Part shown: piece after piece, positions 8,371-18,593 of the stretch
Layout of the letters: the number at the start of each line of letters is the position of its first letter
Position numbering within the stretch: position 1 is the stretch's first letter
Source of the DNA: Pseudomonas sp. 14P_8.1_Bac3
GTDB lineage: Bacteria; Pseudomonadota; Gammaproteobacteria; Pseudomonadales; Pseudomonadaceae
Direction of reading: 5' to 3'
Assembly (NCBI RefSeq): GCF_025466085.1
Contig: NZ_JANLOD010000018.1
Span: 62,001 to 126,000, forward strand
DNA length: 64,000 nt
Made by a program: the position numbers and the translations under genes
The notes under the pieces: generated by a model
Told to the model about the DNA's origin: nothing
Seen by the model: only the letters and a program-made list of their open reading frames with translations
Databases searched by the model: none

Positions 8371-8847
8371 ATGACCCTGAAGACCATCGAAGGTACCTTC
8401 ATCGCCCCTAAAGGCCGCTACGCGCTGGTAGTGGGCCGTTTCAACAGCTTCGTCGTTGAAAGCCTGGTCAGCGGTGCAGTCGATGCCCTGGTTCGCCATG
8501 GCGTGAGCGAAAGCGACATCACCCTCATCCGTGCGCCTGGCGCCTTCGAAATTCCGCTGGTTGCGCAGAAAGTCGCTCAGAAGGGCGAGTTCGCAGCGAT
8601 CATCGCCCTGGGCGCGGTCATTCGTGGCGGTACTCCGCACTTCGAATACGTGGCCGGCGAGTGCACCAAGGGCCTGGCCCAGGTGTCCATGGAATTCGGC
8701 GTTCCGGTCGCATTCGGCGTCCTGACCGTTGATTCCATCGAGCAAGCCATCGAACGTTCCGGCACCAAGGCCGGCAACAAAGGTGCCGAAGCTGCCCTGT
8801 CCGCTCTGGAAATGGTCAGCCTGCTGGCGCAGTTGGAGGCCAAGTGA
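8371..8847 (+). CDS. ribH: 6,7-dimethyl-8-ribityllumazine synthase
   Basis: A 158-residue lumazine synthase. Family signatures are visible: [17 protein letters not shown] near the N-terminus, RAPGAFEIP, the substrate loop [14 protein letters not shown] and [12 protein letters not shown]. It forms icosahedral or pentameric shells and condenses the ribBA product with the RibD product. The nusB start overlaps its stop by 4 bases (GTGA), the conserved ribH-nusB pair. Confidence 0.97.
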   Translation: MTLKTIEGTFIAPKGRYALVVGRFNSFVVESLVSGAVDALVRHGVSESDITLIRAPGAFEIPLVAQKVAQKGEFAAIIALGAVIRGGTPHFEYVAGECTKGLAQVSMEFGVPVAFGVLTVDSIEQAIERSGTKAGNKGAEAALSALEMVSLLAQLEAK

Positions 8848-9344
8848 TTAGCGACGATAGCGATCGTTTCAACCCGCGCGATCCAAAGCCTGCGGATGCC
8901 GGCAAGCCATCGAAAAGCGTCAAGCGTCGCGAAGCCCGTCAGCTCGCGACCCAGGCGCTGTACCAATGGCACATGGCCAAGCAGTCGCTGAACGAGATCG
9001 AAGCGCAGTTCCGGGTCGATAACGATTTCAGCGATGTCGACGGTGCCTACTTCCGTGAAATCCTCCACGGGGTTCCAGCGCAGAAGGACAAGATCGACGC
9101 CGCGCTCAAGCCTTGCCTGGACCTGACCATCGAAGAGCTGGACCCGGTTGAACTGGCGGTATTGCGCCTGTCCACCTGGGAGCTGCTTGAACGCGTCGAC
9201 GTGCCGTACCGCGTGGTGATCAACGAAGGTATCGAGCTGGCGAAAGTCTTCGGTTCCACCGACGGCCACAAATTCGTCAACGGCGTACTCGACAAGCTGG
9301 CCCCGCGTCTGCGTGAAGCTGAAGTGAAGGCGTTCAAGCGCTGA
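8844..9344 (+). CDS. nusB: Transcription antitermination protein NusB
   Basis: A 166-residue all-helical protein that joins NusE (S10) on boxA RNA to support rRNA antitermination. A basic 27-residue N-terminal extension precedes the core [17 protein letters not shown]; the C-terminal signature is [23 protein letters not shown]. The GTG start overlaps the ribH stop. thiL follows closely. Confidence 0.97.
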   Translation: MISDDSDRFNPRDPKPADAGKPSKSVKRREARQLATQALYQWHMAKQSLNEIEAQFRVDNDFSDVDGAYFREILHGVPAQKDKIDAALKPCLDLTIEELDPVELAVLRLSTWELLERVDVPYRVVINEGIELAKVFGSTDGHKFVNGVLDKLAPRLREAEVKAFKR

Positions 9345-9362
9345 TTGGCGCTTGCAACCGCT

Positions 9363-10328
9363 ATGGGTGAGTTTGAGCTGATCCGTAACTTCTTCGCCGC
9401 CGCGCCTTGTGCGCAGGGCGGCGAAGGCGTTGCACTGGGGATCGGCGATGACTGCGCCTTGCTCGCTGTGCCCTCGGGGGAGCAGTTGGCGATTTCCACC
9501 GATACGCTGGTGGCCGGTGTGCATTTCGCCGACCCTTGCGATCCGTTTCTGCTCGGTCAGCGCTCGCTGGCCGTGGCCGTCAGTGACCTGGCGGCCATGG
9601 GCGCCACGCCCGTTGCCTTTACCCTTGCCCTGACTTTGCCGACGGTGACCGCCGATTGGCTGCAAGCCTACGCCCGCGGTTTGAACCTCATGGCGCAGAG
9701 CTGCGGCGTGGCGCTGGTTGGCGGTGATACCACCCGTGGGCCCTTGAGCCTGACCATGACCGTGTTCGGCCGCGTGCCGGCCGGTCAGGCGTTGACCCGC
9801 AGCGGTGCCCAGGTGGGTGATTTGCTCTGCGTCGGCGGTGAACTGGGCAATGCCGCTGGCGCCTTGGCGCTGGTGCTCGGTCAGCGAACGGCGGAGGCCG
9901 CTGTCGCCGATCCGCTGCTGGCGCATTACTGGTCGCCACAACCGCAACTCGCGCTGGGTCAGGCCTTGCGCGGCAAGGCCACCTCGGCGCTGGATATCTC
10001 CGACGGCCTGCTCGCCGACTGCGGGCACATTGCGCTGGCGTCGCAGGTCGGCATTCAGGTTGAACGGGAACGATTGCCGCTGTCGAAAGCTTTAGTGGCC
10101 TTCCTCGGCCAACCGGGCGCCGAGCAGGCGGCCCTGAGTGGCGGCGACGATTACGTGTTGGCCTTCACCTTACCGTCCGTCGAGTTGCCACGACTGCTGG
10201 CGGATGGCTGGCCAGTCCATGTAATAGGACGCGTGGCGGCTGGGCAGGGCGTGTGGCTGCTGGATGCTGCCGGACAAGACATCACCCCGCAAACACGGGG
10301 CTATCAACATTTTCGGGAGACACCGTGA
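9363..10328 (+). CDS. thiL: Thiamine-monophosphate kinase
   Basis: A 321-residue kinase of the PurM-like family that phosphorylates thiamine monophosphate to thiamine diphosphate. Motifs are GIGDDCALL near the N-terminus, AVAVSDLAAMGA, GGDTTRG, and LDISDGLLADC. ATG 9363 (MGEFELIRNFF) matches the N-terminus of E. coli ThiL better than an in-frame TTG at 9345. The stop overlaps pgpA. Confidence 0.95.
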   Translation: MGEFELIRNFFAAAPCAQGGEGVALGIGDDCALLAVPSGEQLAISTDTLVAGVHFADPCDPFLLGQRSLAVAVSDLAAMGATPVAFTLALTLPTVTADWLQAYARGLNLMAQSCGVALVGGDTTRGPLSLTMTVFGRVPAGQALTRSGAQVGDLLCVGGELGNAAGALALVLGQRTAEAAVADPLLAHYWSPQPQLALGQALRGKATSALDISDGLLADCGHIALASQVGIQVERERLPLSKALVAFLGQPGAEQAALSGGDDYVLAFTLPSVELPRLLADGWPVHVIGRVAAGQGVWLLDAAGQDITPQTRGYQHFRETP

Positions 10329-10828
10329 CAGATCATCCCAAACAGGTTCCGGCGGAATTCGTACCGCCGTCGGTCTGGCGCAATCCCTGGCATTTCCTGG
10401 CGTTCGGCTTCGGCTCGGGCACTTTGCCAAAGGCGCCGGGCACCTGGGGTTCGTTAGTTGCGCTACCCTTTATCCCGTTGTGGCAGATGCTGCCCGACTG
10501 GGGTTACTGGCTGATGCTGGGCATCACCATGCTGTTCGGCTTCTGGCTGTGCGGCAAAGTGGCCGACGATTTACGGGTGCACGACCACGAAGGCATCGTC
10601 TGGGACGAAATGGTCGGGATGTGGATCACCCTGTGGCTGGTGCCGGAAGGCTGGTACTGGTTGCTTGCCGGGTTTGTGGTGTTCCGCTTCTTCGATATTC
10701 TCAAGCCCTGGCCGATTCACTGGATTGACCGTCATGTGCACGGCGGCGTCGGGATCATGCTCGATGACGTACTGGCCGGGGTGTTTGCCTGGTTGGCGAT
10801 GCAAGGGTTGGTATGGATTTTCGCCTGA
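10325..10828 (+). CDS. pgpA: Phosphatidylglycerophosphatase A
   Basis: A 167-residue inner-membrane phosphatase that removes phosphate from phosphatidylglycerophosphate to give phosphatidylglycerol. It starts at a GTG overlapping the thiL stop (GTGA). Family motifs are FGSGTLPKAPGTWGSL, an acidic VWDEMVGMWITL segment and RFFDILKPWPIHWIDR. There are three or four hydrophobic helices. The nusB-thiL-pgpA order is a conserved proteobacterial cluster. Confidence 0.95.
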   Translation: MTDHPKQVPAEFVPPSVWRNPWHFLAFGFGSGTLPKAPGTWGSLVALPFIPLWQMLPDWGYWLMLGITMLFGFWLCGKVADDLRVHDHEGIVWDEMVGMWITLWLVPEGWYWLLAGFVVFRFFDILKPWPIHWIDRHVHGGVGIMLDDVLAGVFAWLAMQGLVWIFA

Positions 10829-10849
10829 CTGGCGAAACTGGGGACTGGG

Positions 10850-11587
10850 ATGGCTCGACGCTGGTTGGCGGTGATGATGTTCGCGGTGTTCGGCACGCTC
10901 GCCCAGGCGGGGGAGGCCGTGACAACGCCGTCGGTGATTCACCTGGCCAGCGAAGAATGGGAAGACTATACCGCCGCTGATGGCCGTGGCCTGGGTTGGG
11001 ACGTGCTGCGCGAAGTCTTCGAACCGGCAGGGATCAAGCTGGATATCCGCATCGAACCGTATACCCGCGCCGTCGGCCTGGCGCAGCGAGGCGAAGTGGA
11101 CGCCTGTGTCGGTGGCTATCGCGATGAAGTCAGCGATCTGCTGTATCCGCGCTGGAACTACGACACCGATCACATCTATGCCTTGGGGCTGGCCAGTAAT
11201 CCGGCGCCGACCCTGGAGACGCTGGGCAATTATCGACTCGCCTGGGTCCGCGGCTACAAATTCCAGAATTACCTGCCCAACGTTAACCGCTATAACGAAG
11301 TCATTCGGCGTACGGGCATTTTGTCGATGCTCACCCACAACCGCGCCGACTTTTACATCGATGCCCTGACCGAGGTGGATTACGTGGTCCGCCGGGCCAA
11401 GGATCCGTCCGAGTTCCAGCGCACGCATATCACCGAATTGCCGCTGTACCTGTGCTTTGCCGACAACCCCAAGGCGCGGAAACTGATGGCGTTGTTTGAT
11501 CAGCGCATGGAGTTGCTGGTCAAAAGCGGTCAGTTGAGGCCGATCTTCGAGCGCTGGAAGCAGCCGTATCCGTTTGACTCAAATTGA
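10850..11587 (+). CDS. Periplasmic solute-binding protein family 3-like
   Basis: A 245-residue secreted protein. A signal peptide (MARRWLAVMMFAVFGTLAQA) precedes a small two-lobe SBP_bac_3 domain with ASEEWEDYTAADGRGLGWDVLREVF and the PYTRAVGLAQRGEVDACVGG region seen in amino-acid-binding proteins. No transporter genes adjoin it, so it may act as an orphan binding protein or sensor. It lies 21 bases after pgpA, in the place of PA4049. The ligand is unknown. Confidence 0.78.
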   Translation: MARRWLAVMMFAVFGTLAQAGEAVTTPSVIHLASEEWEDYTAADGRGLGWDVLREVFEPAGIKLDIRIEPYTRAVGLAQRGEVDACVGGYRDEVSDLLYPRWNYDTDHIYALGLASNPAPTLETLGNYRLAWVRGYKFQNYLPNVNRYNEVIRRTGILSMLTHNRADFYIDALTEVDYVVRRAKDPSEFQRTHITELPLYLCFADNPKARKLMALFDQRMELLVKSGQLRPIFERWKQPYPFDSN

Positions 11588-11748
11588 ACACGAATATGTG
11601 ATTGATATGGATCACCGTGTGGGAGCGGGCCCAGCAATCAAACTTTTAGATCGTTATGCCCCATAATTCAGCCTAAGCGTGCGCTGGAACGTGCTGTTAC
11701 AATGCCGCGTCTGCGAATCTCCAGTACCTATAGATCAGGAGCACACCG

Positions 11749-12366
11749 GTGCCTGTCGTTTTTGTCGCCGCTTCCAAGCTGCCAACGCCTTTTGCGCAAT
11801 TCACCATGCACGGCTTTCTCGACGAAGAAAGCGGGCGCGAACATGTCGTGCTGAGCCTGGGTGAGTTCGACGACGGTGCCCCGGTACTCGGCCGGTTGCA
11901 CTCCGAATGCCTGACTGGCGATGCCTTGTTCAGCCAGCGGTGCGACTGCGGTTCGCAACTTGAGGCCGCGTTGCAGGCCATCGCCCGTGAAGGCCGCGGC
12001 GTGTTGCTGTACCTGCGTCAGGAAGGCCGCGGCATTGGCCTGCTGAACAAGATCCGCGCCTACGAATTGCAGGATGGCGGCGCCGACACCGTTGAAGCCA
12101 ACGAGCGTCTGGGCTTTGCCGCCGATCAGCGCGACTACGCCATGTGCCTGCCGATGCTCCAGCACTTGGGGGTGAAGTCCCTGCGGCTGATGACCAACAA
12201 CCCGCGCAAGGTCAAAGCGCTGACCGACATGGGCATCGTAGTAGCCGAGCGCGTGCCGCTGCACACCGGCCATAATCCGCACAACAAACTTTACTTGGCC
12301 ACCAAGGCCAGCAAGCTCGACCACATGATGGGTAACGAGCACCAGGGCGAGGCAGACCGGGCGTGA
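11749..12366 (+). CDS. ribA: GTP cyclohydrolase II
   Basis: A 205-residue enzyme for the first committed step of riboflavin synthesis. The zinc ligands Cys54, Cys65 and Cys67 in [17 protein letters not shown] match the E. coli RibA positions. [17 protein letters not shown] and LMTNNPRK are also present. It starts with GTG behind CAGGAG. This is the only cyclohydrolase II in the window with an intact zinc site, which explains why the C-terminal half of the protein encoded at 7188 can be degenerate. Confidence 0.97.
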   Translation: MPVVFVAASKLPTPFAQFTMHGFLDEESGREHVVLSLGEFDDGAPVLGRLHSECLTGDALFSQRCDCGSQLEAALQAIAREGRGVLLYLRQEGRGIGLLNKIRAYELQDGGADTVEANERLGFAADQRDYAMCLPMLQHLGVKSLRLMTNNPRKVKALTDMGIVVAERVPLHTGHNPHNKLYLATKASKLDHMMGNEHQGEADRA

Positions 12367-12782
12367 CCCGCGGCCAGGTGCGGCGGCGACTGTCCGTCAA
12401 CTGGTGGCAATATCTGGCCTTGGCCCTCGTGCCGCTGTTCGTGATCAACGGCGTGTTTGGCCAGACTGAGGCGATTTTGCCGGTGTTGGCGATGCCGCTC
12501 TTCATCGCCGGTGTCGCCTCAATGTTTGTCAGCCTGAAGTTCTTTGGTGGCTACAAGCATGCGCTGATCGCGACCCAGAAAGCCCTTGATACACCGGCAG
12601 AGCCGGCTGCGTGGATCGCCCTCGCGGCTAAACGTCGCGCGGCATTCCTGGCCGCCGGTTTGCCGGCCTGGATCGGCGCGCTGGCGGTGTTCGTTGGCCT
12701 CGAAGCGGTGCCGCTGGTGTTGCTGGCGCTGTCGACCACGGTGCTGTTTTACCTCTACCGTATTCCGCGTCAACTCGGCTGA
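12363..12782 (+). CDS. Small inner-membrane protein, unknown function
   Basis: A 139-residue protein with about four hydrophobic segments (roughly 16-34, 38-57, 97-114, 116-132) and a short cytoplasmic loop rich in Ala and Lys. The GTG start overlaps the ribA stop by 4 bases, and its own stop overlaps the btuF start by one base, so it is sandwiched in a ribA-btuF transcript. It corresponds in position to PA4046. No domain is recognisable and it does not look like a transporter permease. Confidence 0.78.
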   Translation: MTRGQVRRRLSVNWWQYLALALVPLFVINGVFGQTEAILPVLAMPLFIAGVASMFVSLKFFGGYKHALIATQKALDTPAEPAAWIALAAKRRAAFLAAGLPAWIGALAVFVGLEAVPLVLLALSTTVLFYLYRIPRQLG

Positions 12783-13582
12783 TGTCGCGGGTCTGGCTGG
12801 CGGTGTTGCTGCTGGCCGTCAGCGGCCCGGTTTTCTCGGTTGAGCGCGTCGTCAGCCTTGCGCCGTCCCTCTCTGAAATCGTGGTTGAACTGGATTCCGC
12901 CGACCTGCTCGTGGGTGTGCTGGATGCCGGTGAACGCCCGGCCCAGCTCAAGGATCTGCCGTCCGTTGGCCGCTACGGCCAACTGGACATGGAGCGCCTG
13001 CTCAGCCTGAGACCCGATTTGCTGCTGCTCTGGCCCGGTAGCGTAGGCCCGGCCCAGCGCGAACAGCTTAAGCGGCTGAACATCCCCACCTATGTCGCTG
13101 ACCCCCACACCCTCGAACAACTGAGCGCGCAAATCGAGACGATCGCCGAGCGACTCGGCCGGCCCGAGCGCGGCATTTCATTGGCCGCCGATTTGCGTCA
13201 ACGCCTGGCGTCGCTGCGCCAGCGCTATCGGCGGGATGAGCCGTTACGCGTGTTTTATCAGGTCTGGGATCGGCCGCTGTACACCGTTGGCAGCGGGCAG
13301 ATCATCAGCGATGCGCTGGAGGTGTGCGGCGCGCGCAATGTGTTTGCCGACCTGACGCTGCCCGCGCCACAAGTCAGTGTGGAGGCGGTATTGCAGCGTA
13401 ATCCCGAGGTGATTGTGGCCAGCGATCAGGCGCAACTCGATGCATGGAAGGCCTGGCCGCAGGTGGCGGCGGTGGCGCAGGGACAATTGCGTTTGGTGAC
13501 GGACAAGGGGCTGGAGCGGCCGAGCGGGCAGATGATTGAGGCGACGGCCAAGTTGTGCCAGGTTATCGCGCCGGACCGTTGA
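12782..13582 (+). CDS. btuF: Cobalamin-binding periplasmic protein BtuF-like
   Basis: A 266-residue secreted protein of the class III (helical backbone) binding proteins. After a signal peptide come VERVVSLAPSLSEIVVELDSADLLVGV and PSVGRYGQLDMERLLSLRPDLLL, the conserved BtuF/FhuD framework. No BtuCD genes are next to it. The convergent gene downstream is a BtuB-type receptor, which supports vitamin B12 as the ligand. The start overlaps the preceding stop by one base (TGATG). Confidence 0.85.
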   Translation: MSRVWLAVLLLAVSGPVFSVERVVSLAPSLSEIVVELDSADLLVGVLDAGERPAQLKDLPSVGRYGQLDMERLLSLRPDLLLLWPGSVGPAQREQLKRLNIPTYVADPHTLEQLSAQIETIAERLGRPERGISLAADLRQRLASLRQRYRRDEPLRVFYQVWDRPLYTVGSGQIISDALEVCGARNVFADLTLPAPQVSVEAVLQRNPEVIVASDQAQLDAWKAWPQVAAVAQGQLRLVTDKGLERPSGQMIEATAKLCQVIAPDR

Positions 13583-13596
13583 ACCGAGGTGCGGCC

Positions 13597-13661
13597 TTCA
13601 CGAGCAACCCGCTCCCACAGGAATCACGCTGACCCTGTGGGAGCGGGCTTGCTCGCGAAGA
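13597..13661. repeat. REP doublet, class GTGGGAGCGGGC
   Basis: Two inverted REP units (a degenerate left copy and a good right copy GTGGGAGCGGGCTTGCTCGC) with a short spacer lie between the convergent btuF and btuB genes, where the hairpin could help end both transcripts. Confidence 0.85.
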
Positions 13662-13689
13662 GGTCGATGTAAGCACAACAACGCTCGGA

Positions 13690-15573
13690 TCAGATCCCGG
13701 GCGTCCACGTCACCCCAAACATCCACGCCCGACCTTCCTCGCGATACCCATATTGACTGCCGTCATGACTGTACAGCGCCCGGCTATAACCCTTGTCCAG
13801 CAGGTTATCCACCTTCAGCTCCAGCTTGATCTGGTGATTCAGCGCCCAGCTGCTGCGCAACCCCAGTAACCCATACCCACCCAACGGCTGCCGGTTGTTC
13901 TCATCGTCATAGCTGCTGCTCACCGCCTGCCAACTGGCGCCGAGGCCCAGCCGATCGAATTGTCGGTCCAGATCCAGGCTCAACGTTCGCCGCGCACGAC
14001 GGGCCAGGGTGTGGCCACTGTCGCGGTCCCGTGGGTCGATGATCGCCACGCCGAGATTGCTCTGCCAACCGAACAACTCCTGCTTCAGCGCCGCTTCGAA
14101 CCCGTTGATCCGCGCGGCGGCGACGTTCTGCGGGCGGTCGTTGCTGCCGAATATGATCGCGTCCTTGAGGTCGGTGCGATACAGCGAGGCCTCGAGGCGA
14201 CTGCTGTCGGTCAGTTGACTGCGCCATTGCAGCTCGTAGCTTTTCGAGGTTTCCGGCTTCAGGTCCGGATTGCCGAAATCCGGGTAGTACAGGTCGTTGA
14301 AGGTCGGTGCGCGGAAACCTTCGCTGTAGGTCAGCAACAGGTCGTTGTCCGGGTTCAACGGCAGGGTGAGCGTGCCGCTCCAGCTATTCTGACTGCCGAA
14401 CTGCTGGTTCTGGTCGCGGCGCAGGCCCAGCTCGGTGGAGAAACTGTCGGCTTGAAAGCGATGCTGAACAAACGCCGCGCGGTTCCAGCGGCTGTCTTCG
14501 TCGAATGGCGTGCTGCTGTTGATGCGGTCTTCATACCAATCGCCGCCGAGGATCAGGCTGTTGCGCGCGTCGAGGGTCAGGTCGTTCTGCCAGTTCAGCG
14601 AGTCGCGGTAGGTGTTGAACACGCTGTGTTCGTCGCTGAGCTTGTCGAAGGTCTCTTCGCGGTTTTCGCTGTGGCCGATTTCGACGCGGGTCTTCCACCG
14701 GTCTTTGACGCGCGCATCGGCATAACTGCTGAAGCTGCTCACCGTGAACTCGTTGTAAGGCTGCTGCTGCACCGATTCGAAGGTGTCGATATCGAAGCGG
14801 CCGAACGGGTTGTCGAACGCGCTTTTGCCACGGTTATCCAACAGGTTGGCGCCGATTTCGATGTCGTCGCTGAGAGCGTGGCTCAGGCTCAAGCTTACGG
14901 ATTTGTTGCGGTATTCGTCATGATCGCCGTCGCTGGGGTACGACGTGTGGCTGCGATTGATCCCGGCGGTCTCATCGAGGCTGGCGCCGAGGTTGAAGCG
15001 GGTTTGCTCATCGCCGCCGGACACCCCGAGGCTGCGCTCCCAGGCCTGGTTACTGCCAAAACCCATGTGCAGGCGTGGCTGAAGGCCTTGTTCCGCGCCA
15101 CGCCGGGTGAAGATCTGGATCACCCCGCCAATCGCGTCGCTGCCATAAATCACCGAACGGGAGCCGCGCAGCACTTCCACTCGCTCGACCTGTTCGATAT
15201 TGATGTGTTGCAGGTTGCTGTCGCCGGAGGTCGAGTTGCCGATGCGTTGGCCATCGACCAGCACCAGGCTCTGCGCCGACTTGGTGCCGCGAATGTAAAT
15301 CCCCGGCAGGCTGCCGCGCCCGCCGGTTTGTCCGACTTGCACACCCGGCACGCGACGCAGCAGGTCAGTGACGCTGCCCGGTTGCAGGCGATCGATGTCT
15401 TCGCGGGTGAACACGGTGTTGGCGGCGCTGCTGTCGTTGCGCGCTTCGACCTGGCGGTTGGCGCTGATCAGCACGTCTGGGAGCTTGAGCGCCTGGTCGC
15501 GTTCGAAGGTGTCGGCCAGGAGCGGACAGGACGGCATGAGGGTCAGCGTCAGGGCGAAGGAGGAGAGTTTCAT
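13690..15573 (-). CDS. btuB: TonB-dependent vitamin B12 receptor BtuB
   Basis: A 627-residue outer-membrane receptor. A signal peptide ends near residue 21, followed by a TonB-box-like LPDVLISANRQ. The plug domain carries LQPGSVTDLLRRVPGVQV, IYIRGTKSAQSLVLVDGQRI and VERVEVLRGSRSVIYGSDAIGG, and a 22-strand barrel follows. The plug sequence and size are BtuB-like, and the convergent btuF gene agrees. No cobalamin riboswitch fits in the 142-base gap upstream, which is mostly a REP pair, so regulation must be of another kind. Confidence 0.9.
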   Translation of the reverse strand: MKLSSFALTLTLMPSCPLLADTFERDQALKLPDVLISANRQVEARNDSSAANTVFTREDIDRLQPGSVTDLLRRVPGVQVGQTGGRGSLPGIYIRGTKSAQSLVLVDGQRIGNSTSGDSNLQHINIEQVERVEVLRGSRSVIYGSDAIGGVIQIFTRRGAEQGLQPRLHMGFGSNQAWERSLGVSGGDEQTRFNLGASLDETAGINRSHTSYPSDGDHDEYRNKSVSLSLSHALSDDIEIGANLLDNRGKSAFDNPFGRFDIDTFESVQQQPYNEFTVSSFSSYADARVKDRWKTRVEIGHSENREETFDKLSDEHSVFNTYRDSLNWQNDLTLDARNSLILGGDWYEDRINSSTPFDEDSRWNRAAFVQHRFQADSFSTELGLRRDQNQQFGSQNSWSGTLTLPLNPDNDLLLTYSEGFRAPTFNDLYYPDFGNPDLKPETSKSYELQWRSQLTDSSRLEASLYRTDLKDAIIFGSNDRPQNVAAARINGFEAALKQELFGWQSNLGVAIIDPRDRDSGHTLARRARRTLSLDLDRQFDRLGLGASWQAVSSSYDDENNRQPLGGYGLLGLRSSWALNHQIKLELKVDNLLDKGYSRALYSHDGSQYGYREEGRAWMFGVTWTPGI

Positions 15574-15612
15574 CGGCAGTCCGTTGTTACTTTAAAGCGA
15601 GCGCAAATCAAA

Positions 15613-15702
15613 TGTGGGAGCGGGCTCGCTCGCGAAAGCGGAGTGTCAGTCAACACTGATGCTGACTGATCCACCGTATTCGCGAGCAAGCCCGCTCCCA
15701 CA
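15613..15702. repeat. REP doublet, class GTGGGAGCGGGC
   Basis: Near-perfect inverted REP units flank about 44 bases between the btuB start and the dxs stop (both minus strand). The left unit reads GTGGGAGCGGGCTCGCTCGC, with one change from the commonest form. It fills most of the intergenic space. Confidence 0.9.
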
Positions 15703-15715
15703 ACGGGTTCTGCGG

Positions 15716-17614
15716 TTAGATGTTCAGCAGTTGCAAGCGCTGACGGACCGCTGCTTCGATCCCGGCCTCGTCCAGCCCGCACTCCGCCAGCATCTGCGCC
15801 GGCTTGGCGTGTTCGACGTAGCTGTCCGGCAAGCCCAGGTGCAGCATCGACTTGAGGATGTTCTCGCGGGCGAGGAATTCGCTGACCGCGCCACCGGCAC
15901 CGCCCATGATCGCGTTTTCTTCGATGGTCACCAGCAACTCATGGCTGCCGGCGATTTCGCGAACCAGTGCTTCATCCAGCGGTTTGACGAAACGCATGTC
16001 GACCACAGTCGCCTCCAGCGTCTCGGCGACTTTCAGCGCCTCGGCCAGTTGCACGCCGAACACCAGCAGGGCGACTTTGCTGCCCTGACGGCGAACCACG
16101 CCCTTGCCGATTTCGATCGGTTGCAGGTCCTTCTCAATAATTGCGTTCGGGCCGTTGCCACGTGGATAACGCACCGCCGCCGGGCCGTTGTACAGGTGAC
16201 CGGTGGTGAGCATCTTGCGCAGTTCGTTCTCGTCGCTCGGGGTCATCACCAACATGCCGGGGATGCAGCGCAGGAACGACAGATCGAAGCTGCCTGCGTG
16301 CGTCGGACCGTCTTCGCCCACCAGGCCGGCGCGGTCGATGGCGAACAAGACGTCGAGGTTCTGCACCGCAACGTCATGAATCAGCTGGTCGTAACCCCGT
16401 TGCAGGAACGTCGAATAGATCGCCACCACCGGTTTCGCACCTTCGCAGGCCATGCCGGCCGCGAGCGTCACCGCGTGTTGTTCGGCAATCGCCACGTCGA
16501 AATAGCGCAGCGGGAAACGCTCGCTGAACGCCACCAGGTCGGAGCCTTCCTTCATCGCCGGGGTGATGCCCACCAGGCGCGGATCGGCGGCGGCCATGTC
16601 GCACAGCCATTCGCCAAACACCCCGGAATACTTCGGCCCGCCGGCCTTTTTCGGCGCAGCGGCCGGCGCATCCACCGGTTCCAACTTGGTGATCGCGTGG
16701 TAACCGATCGGGTCGACTTCCGCCGGGGCGAAGCCTTTGCCTTTTTTGGTGACGACGTGAAGGAATTGCGGGCCTTTCAGATCGCGCATGTTACGCAGGG
16801 TGGCAATCAGCGTCGGCAGGTCGTGGCCATCGATCGGGCCGATGTAGTTCCAGCCCAGCTCTTCGAACAGCGTGCCAGGGACCAGCATGCCTTTGGCGTA
16901 CTCCTCGGTGCGCCGGGCAATTTCCCAGGCGCCGGGCAGGCGCGACAGGACCTTTTTGCTGCCTTCGCGCATGCTCGCGTAGGTACGGCTGGAGAGGATT
17001 TTTGCCAGGTAATTCGACAACCCGCCGACATTGCGCGAAATCGACATATCGTTGTCGTTGAGGATCACCAGCATGTTGGCGTTCACTTCCGGCGCGTGGT
17101 TCAGCGCCTCGAAGGCCATGCCGGCGGTCAGCGCGCCGTCACCGATCACCGCAATCGCCTTGCGATCGCTGTTCTGCAGGCGGGCGGCAATGGCCATGCC
17201 CAGCGCGGCGCTGATCGAGGTGCTGGAGTGACCGACGCCAAAGGTGTCGTACTCGCTCTCGGAGCGACGCGGGAAGGCGGCAACGCCGTCCTTCTGGCGC
17301 AGGGTGCCCATGCGCTCGCGACGGCCGGTGAGGATTTTGTGTGGATAGGCCTGATGGCCCACGTCCCACACCAGCCGGTCGTCCGGGGTGTCGAAGACGT
17401 AATGCAACGCGATGGTCAGTTCGATGACGCCCAGGCCGGCCCCGAAATGCCCGCCGGTCTGACCGACCGTGTAGAGCAATTCCAGGCGCAACTCATCGGC
17501 CAGGGTTTCCAGCTCGGCTTCGCCTAACCGGCGCAGGCCGTCCGGCGTGTTGGCACGGTCGAGCAGGGGCGTGGTCGGGCGCTTGCGGGGAATCTCATGA
17601 AACGTCGTGGGCAT
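15716..17614 (-). CDS. dxs: 1-deoxy-D-xylulose-5-phosphate synthase
   Basis: A 632-residue thiamine-diphosphate enzyme that starts the MEP isoprenoid pathway from pyruvate and glyceraldehyde-3-phosphate. Motifs include [17 protein letters not shown], the ThDP/Mg motif [16 protein letters not shown] ending in NDND, and the transketolase-type [19 protein letters not shown]. It is last in the xseB-ispA-dxs operon on the minus strand; thiL in this window supplies its cofactor. Confidence 0.98.
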   Translation of the reverse strand: MPTTFHEIPRKRPTTPLLDRANTPDGLRRLGEAELETLADELRLELLYTVGQTGGHFGAGLGVIELTIALHYVFDTPDDRLVWDVGHQAYPHKILTGRRERMGTLRQKDGVAAFPRRSESEYDTFGVGHSSTSISAALGMAIAARLQNSDRKAIAVIGDGALTAGMAFEALNHAPEVNANMLVILNDNDMSISRNVGGLSNYLAKILSSRTYASMREGSKKVLSRLPGAWEIARRTEEYAKGMLVPGTLFEELGWNYIGPIDGHDLPTLIATLRNMRDLKGPQFLHVVTKKGKGFAPAEVDPIGYHAITKLEPVDAPAAAPKKAGGPKYSGVFGEWLCDMAAADPRLVGITPAMKEGSDLVAFSERFPLRYFDVAIAEQHAVTLAAGMACEGAKPVVAIYSTFLQRGYDQLIHDVAVQNLDVLFAIDRAGLVGEDGPTHAGSFDLSFLRCIPGMLVMTPSDENELRKMLTTGHLYNGPAAVRYPRGNGPNAIIEKDLQPIEIGKGVVRRQGSKVALLVFGVQLAEALKVAETLEATVVDMRFVKPLDEALVREIAGSHELLVTIEENAIMGGAGGAVSEFLARENILKSMLHLGLPDSYVEHAKPAQMLAECGLDEAGIEAAVRQRLQLLNI

Positions 17615-17705
17615 CAGGCGAATCGTTATAGGTATAGAAGAGGCGGCAGTTTACCTGATGCTTCGGCCCCTGCCCACGCGTTGGTCTTTTTTGGCGGATA
17701 CGCCG

Positions 17706-18593
17706 TCAGCTGCGGCGCTCGACAATGTAACGGGCCAGGTCGCGCAGGGGCTCGGCGGCCGCGTCAAACGGTCGCACCGCGTGCAGGGCCTGATCGCGCA
17801 GTTCCAGGGCGTAGGCCTTGGCCGCGTCGAGGCCGAGCAGGGCCGGGTAGGTCGGCTTGTCGCGCGCGATGTCGGCGCCCTGGCGTTTGCCGAGGGTTTC
17901 GGTATCGCTTTCGACGTCGAGAATGTCGTCCTGGACCTGGAACGCCAGGCCAATGGCCTGGGCATAGGTCTTCAGTGACTTCAGCTCATCTTTTTCGGCA
18001 CGGCCGCTGGCCAGTGCACCGAGTTTGACGCTGGCTTCGATCAGTGCGCCGGTCTTGTGCCGGTGCATGTATTCGAGGGCTTTTTGATCGAGTTTGAGAC
18101 CCACCGAGCCGAGATCGATGGCCTGACCGCCGACCATGCCCGCCGGGCCGGCCGCCAGCGCCAGGGCGCTGACCATCTGCAGGCGGATTTGCGCGTCGAT
18201 CGAACTCAGGCTCGGATCGAGCAGGGCGCTGAAGGCCAGGCTTTGCAAGCCGTCACCGGCGAGGATCGCGCAGGCTTCATCAAATTTCTTATGGGTAGTC
18301 GGCAGGCCGCGACGCAGATCGTCGTCGTCCATTGCCGGCAAATCGTCGTGCACCAGGGAATAAGCGTGGATCAGTTCCACCGCGCAGGCCGCGCCGTTGG
18401 CTTGCTCAGCCTTGCCGCCCAGCGCTTCGCAGGCCGCGTAGGCCAGCAGCGGGCGCACGCGTTTGCCGCCGTTCATCACGCTGTAGCGCATGGCTTCGTA
18501 CAGGCGCGCGAGTTCCGGGCTTGGCGGGTTGAACAGGGTTTCGAGCGCCGCGTTGACGCGGGCCTGGCTGGTGGCGGAGTACGCTGCAATCAT
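17706..18593 (-). CDS. ispA: (2E,6E)-farnesyl diphosphate synthase
   Basis: A 295-residue prenyltransferase. The first Asp-rich motif is [15 protein letters not shown], the second FQVQDDILD, with [10 protein letters not shown] near residue 43. It condenses IPP with DMAPP and GPP to farnesyl diphosphate for ubiquinone and undecaprenyl synthesis. Its start overlaps the xseB stop by 4 bases. Confidence 0.97.
   Translation of the reverse strand: MIAAYSATSQARVNAALETLFNPPSPELARLYEAMRYSVMNGGKRVRPLLAYAACEALGGKAEQANGAACAVELIHAYSLVHDDLPAMDDDDLRRGLPTTHKKFDEACAILAGDGLQSLAFSALLDPSLSSIDAQIRLQMVSALALAAGPAGMVGGQAIDLGSVGLKLDQKALEYMHRHKTGALIEASVKLGALASGRAEKDELKSLKTYAQAIGLAFQVQDDILDVESDTETLGKRQGADIARDKPTYPALLGLDAAKAYALELRDQALHAVRPFDAAAEPLRDLARYIVERRS

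Noticed and set aside
11619-11634. GTGTGGGAGCGGGCCC upstream of ribA as a REP element
   Set aside because: Only half a unit survives and no inverted arm follows, so it is at most a decayed remnant.
13960-15669. Long plus-strand frame across btuB
   Set aside because: It is a mirror frame of the receptor gene with no ribosome-binding site or domain.
15574-15715. Possible cobalamin riboswitch upstream of btuB
   Set aside because: The gap is occupied by a REP doublet and is shorter than a B12 aptamer.
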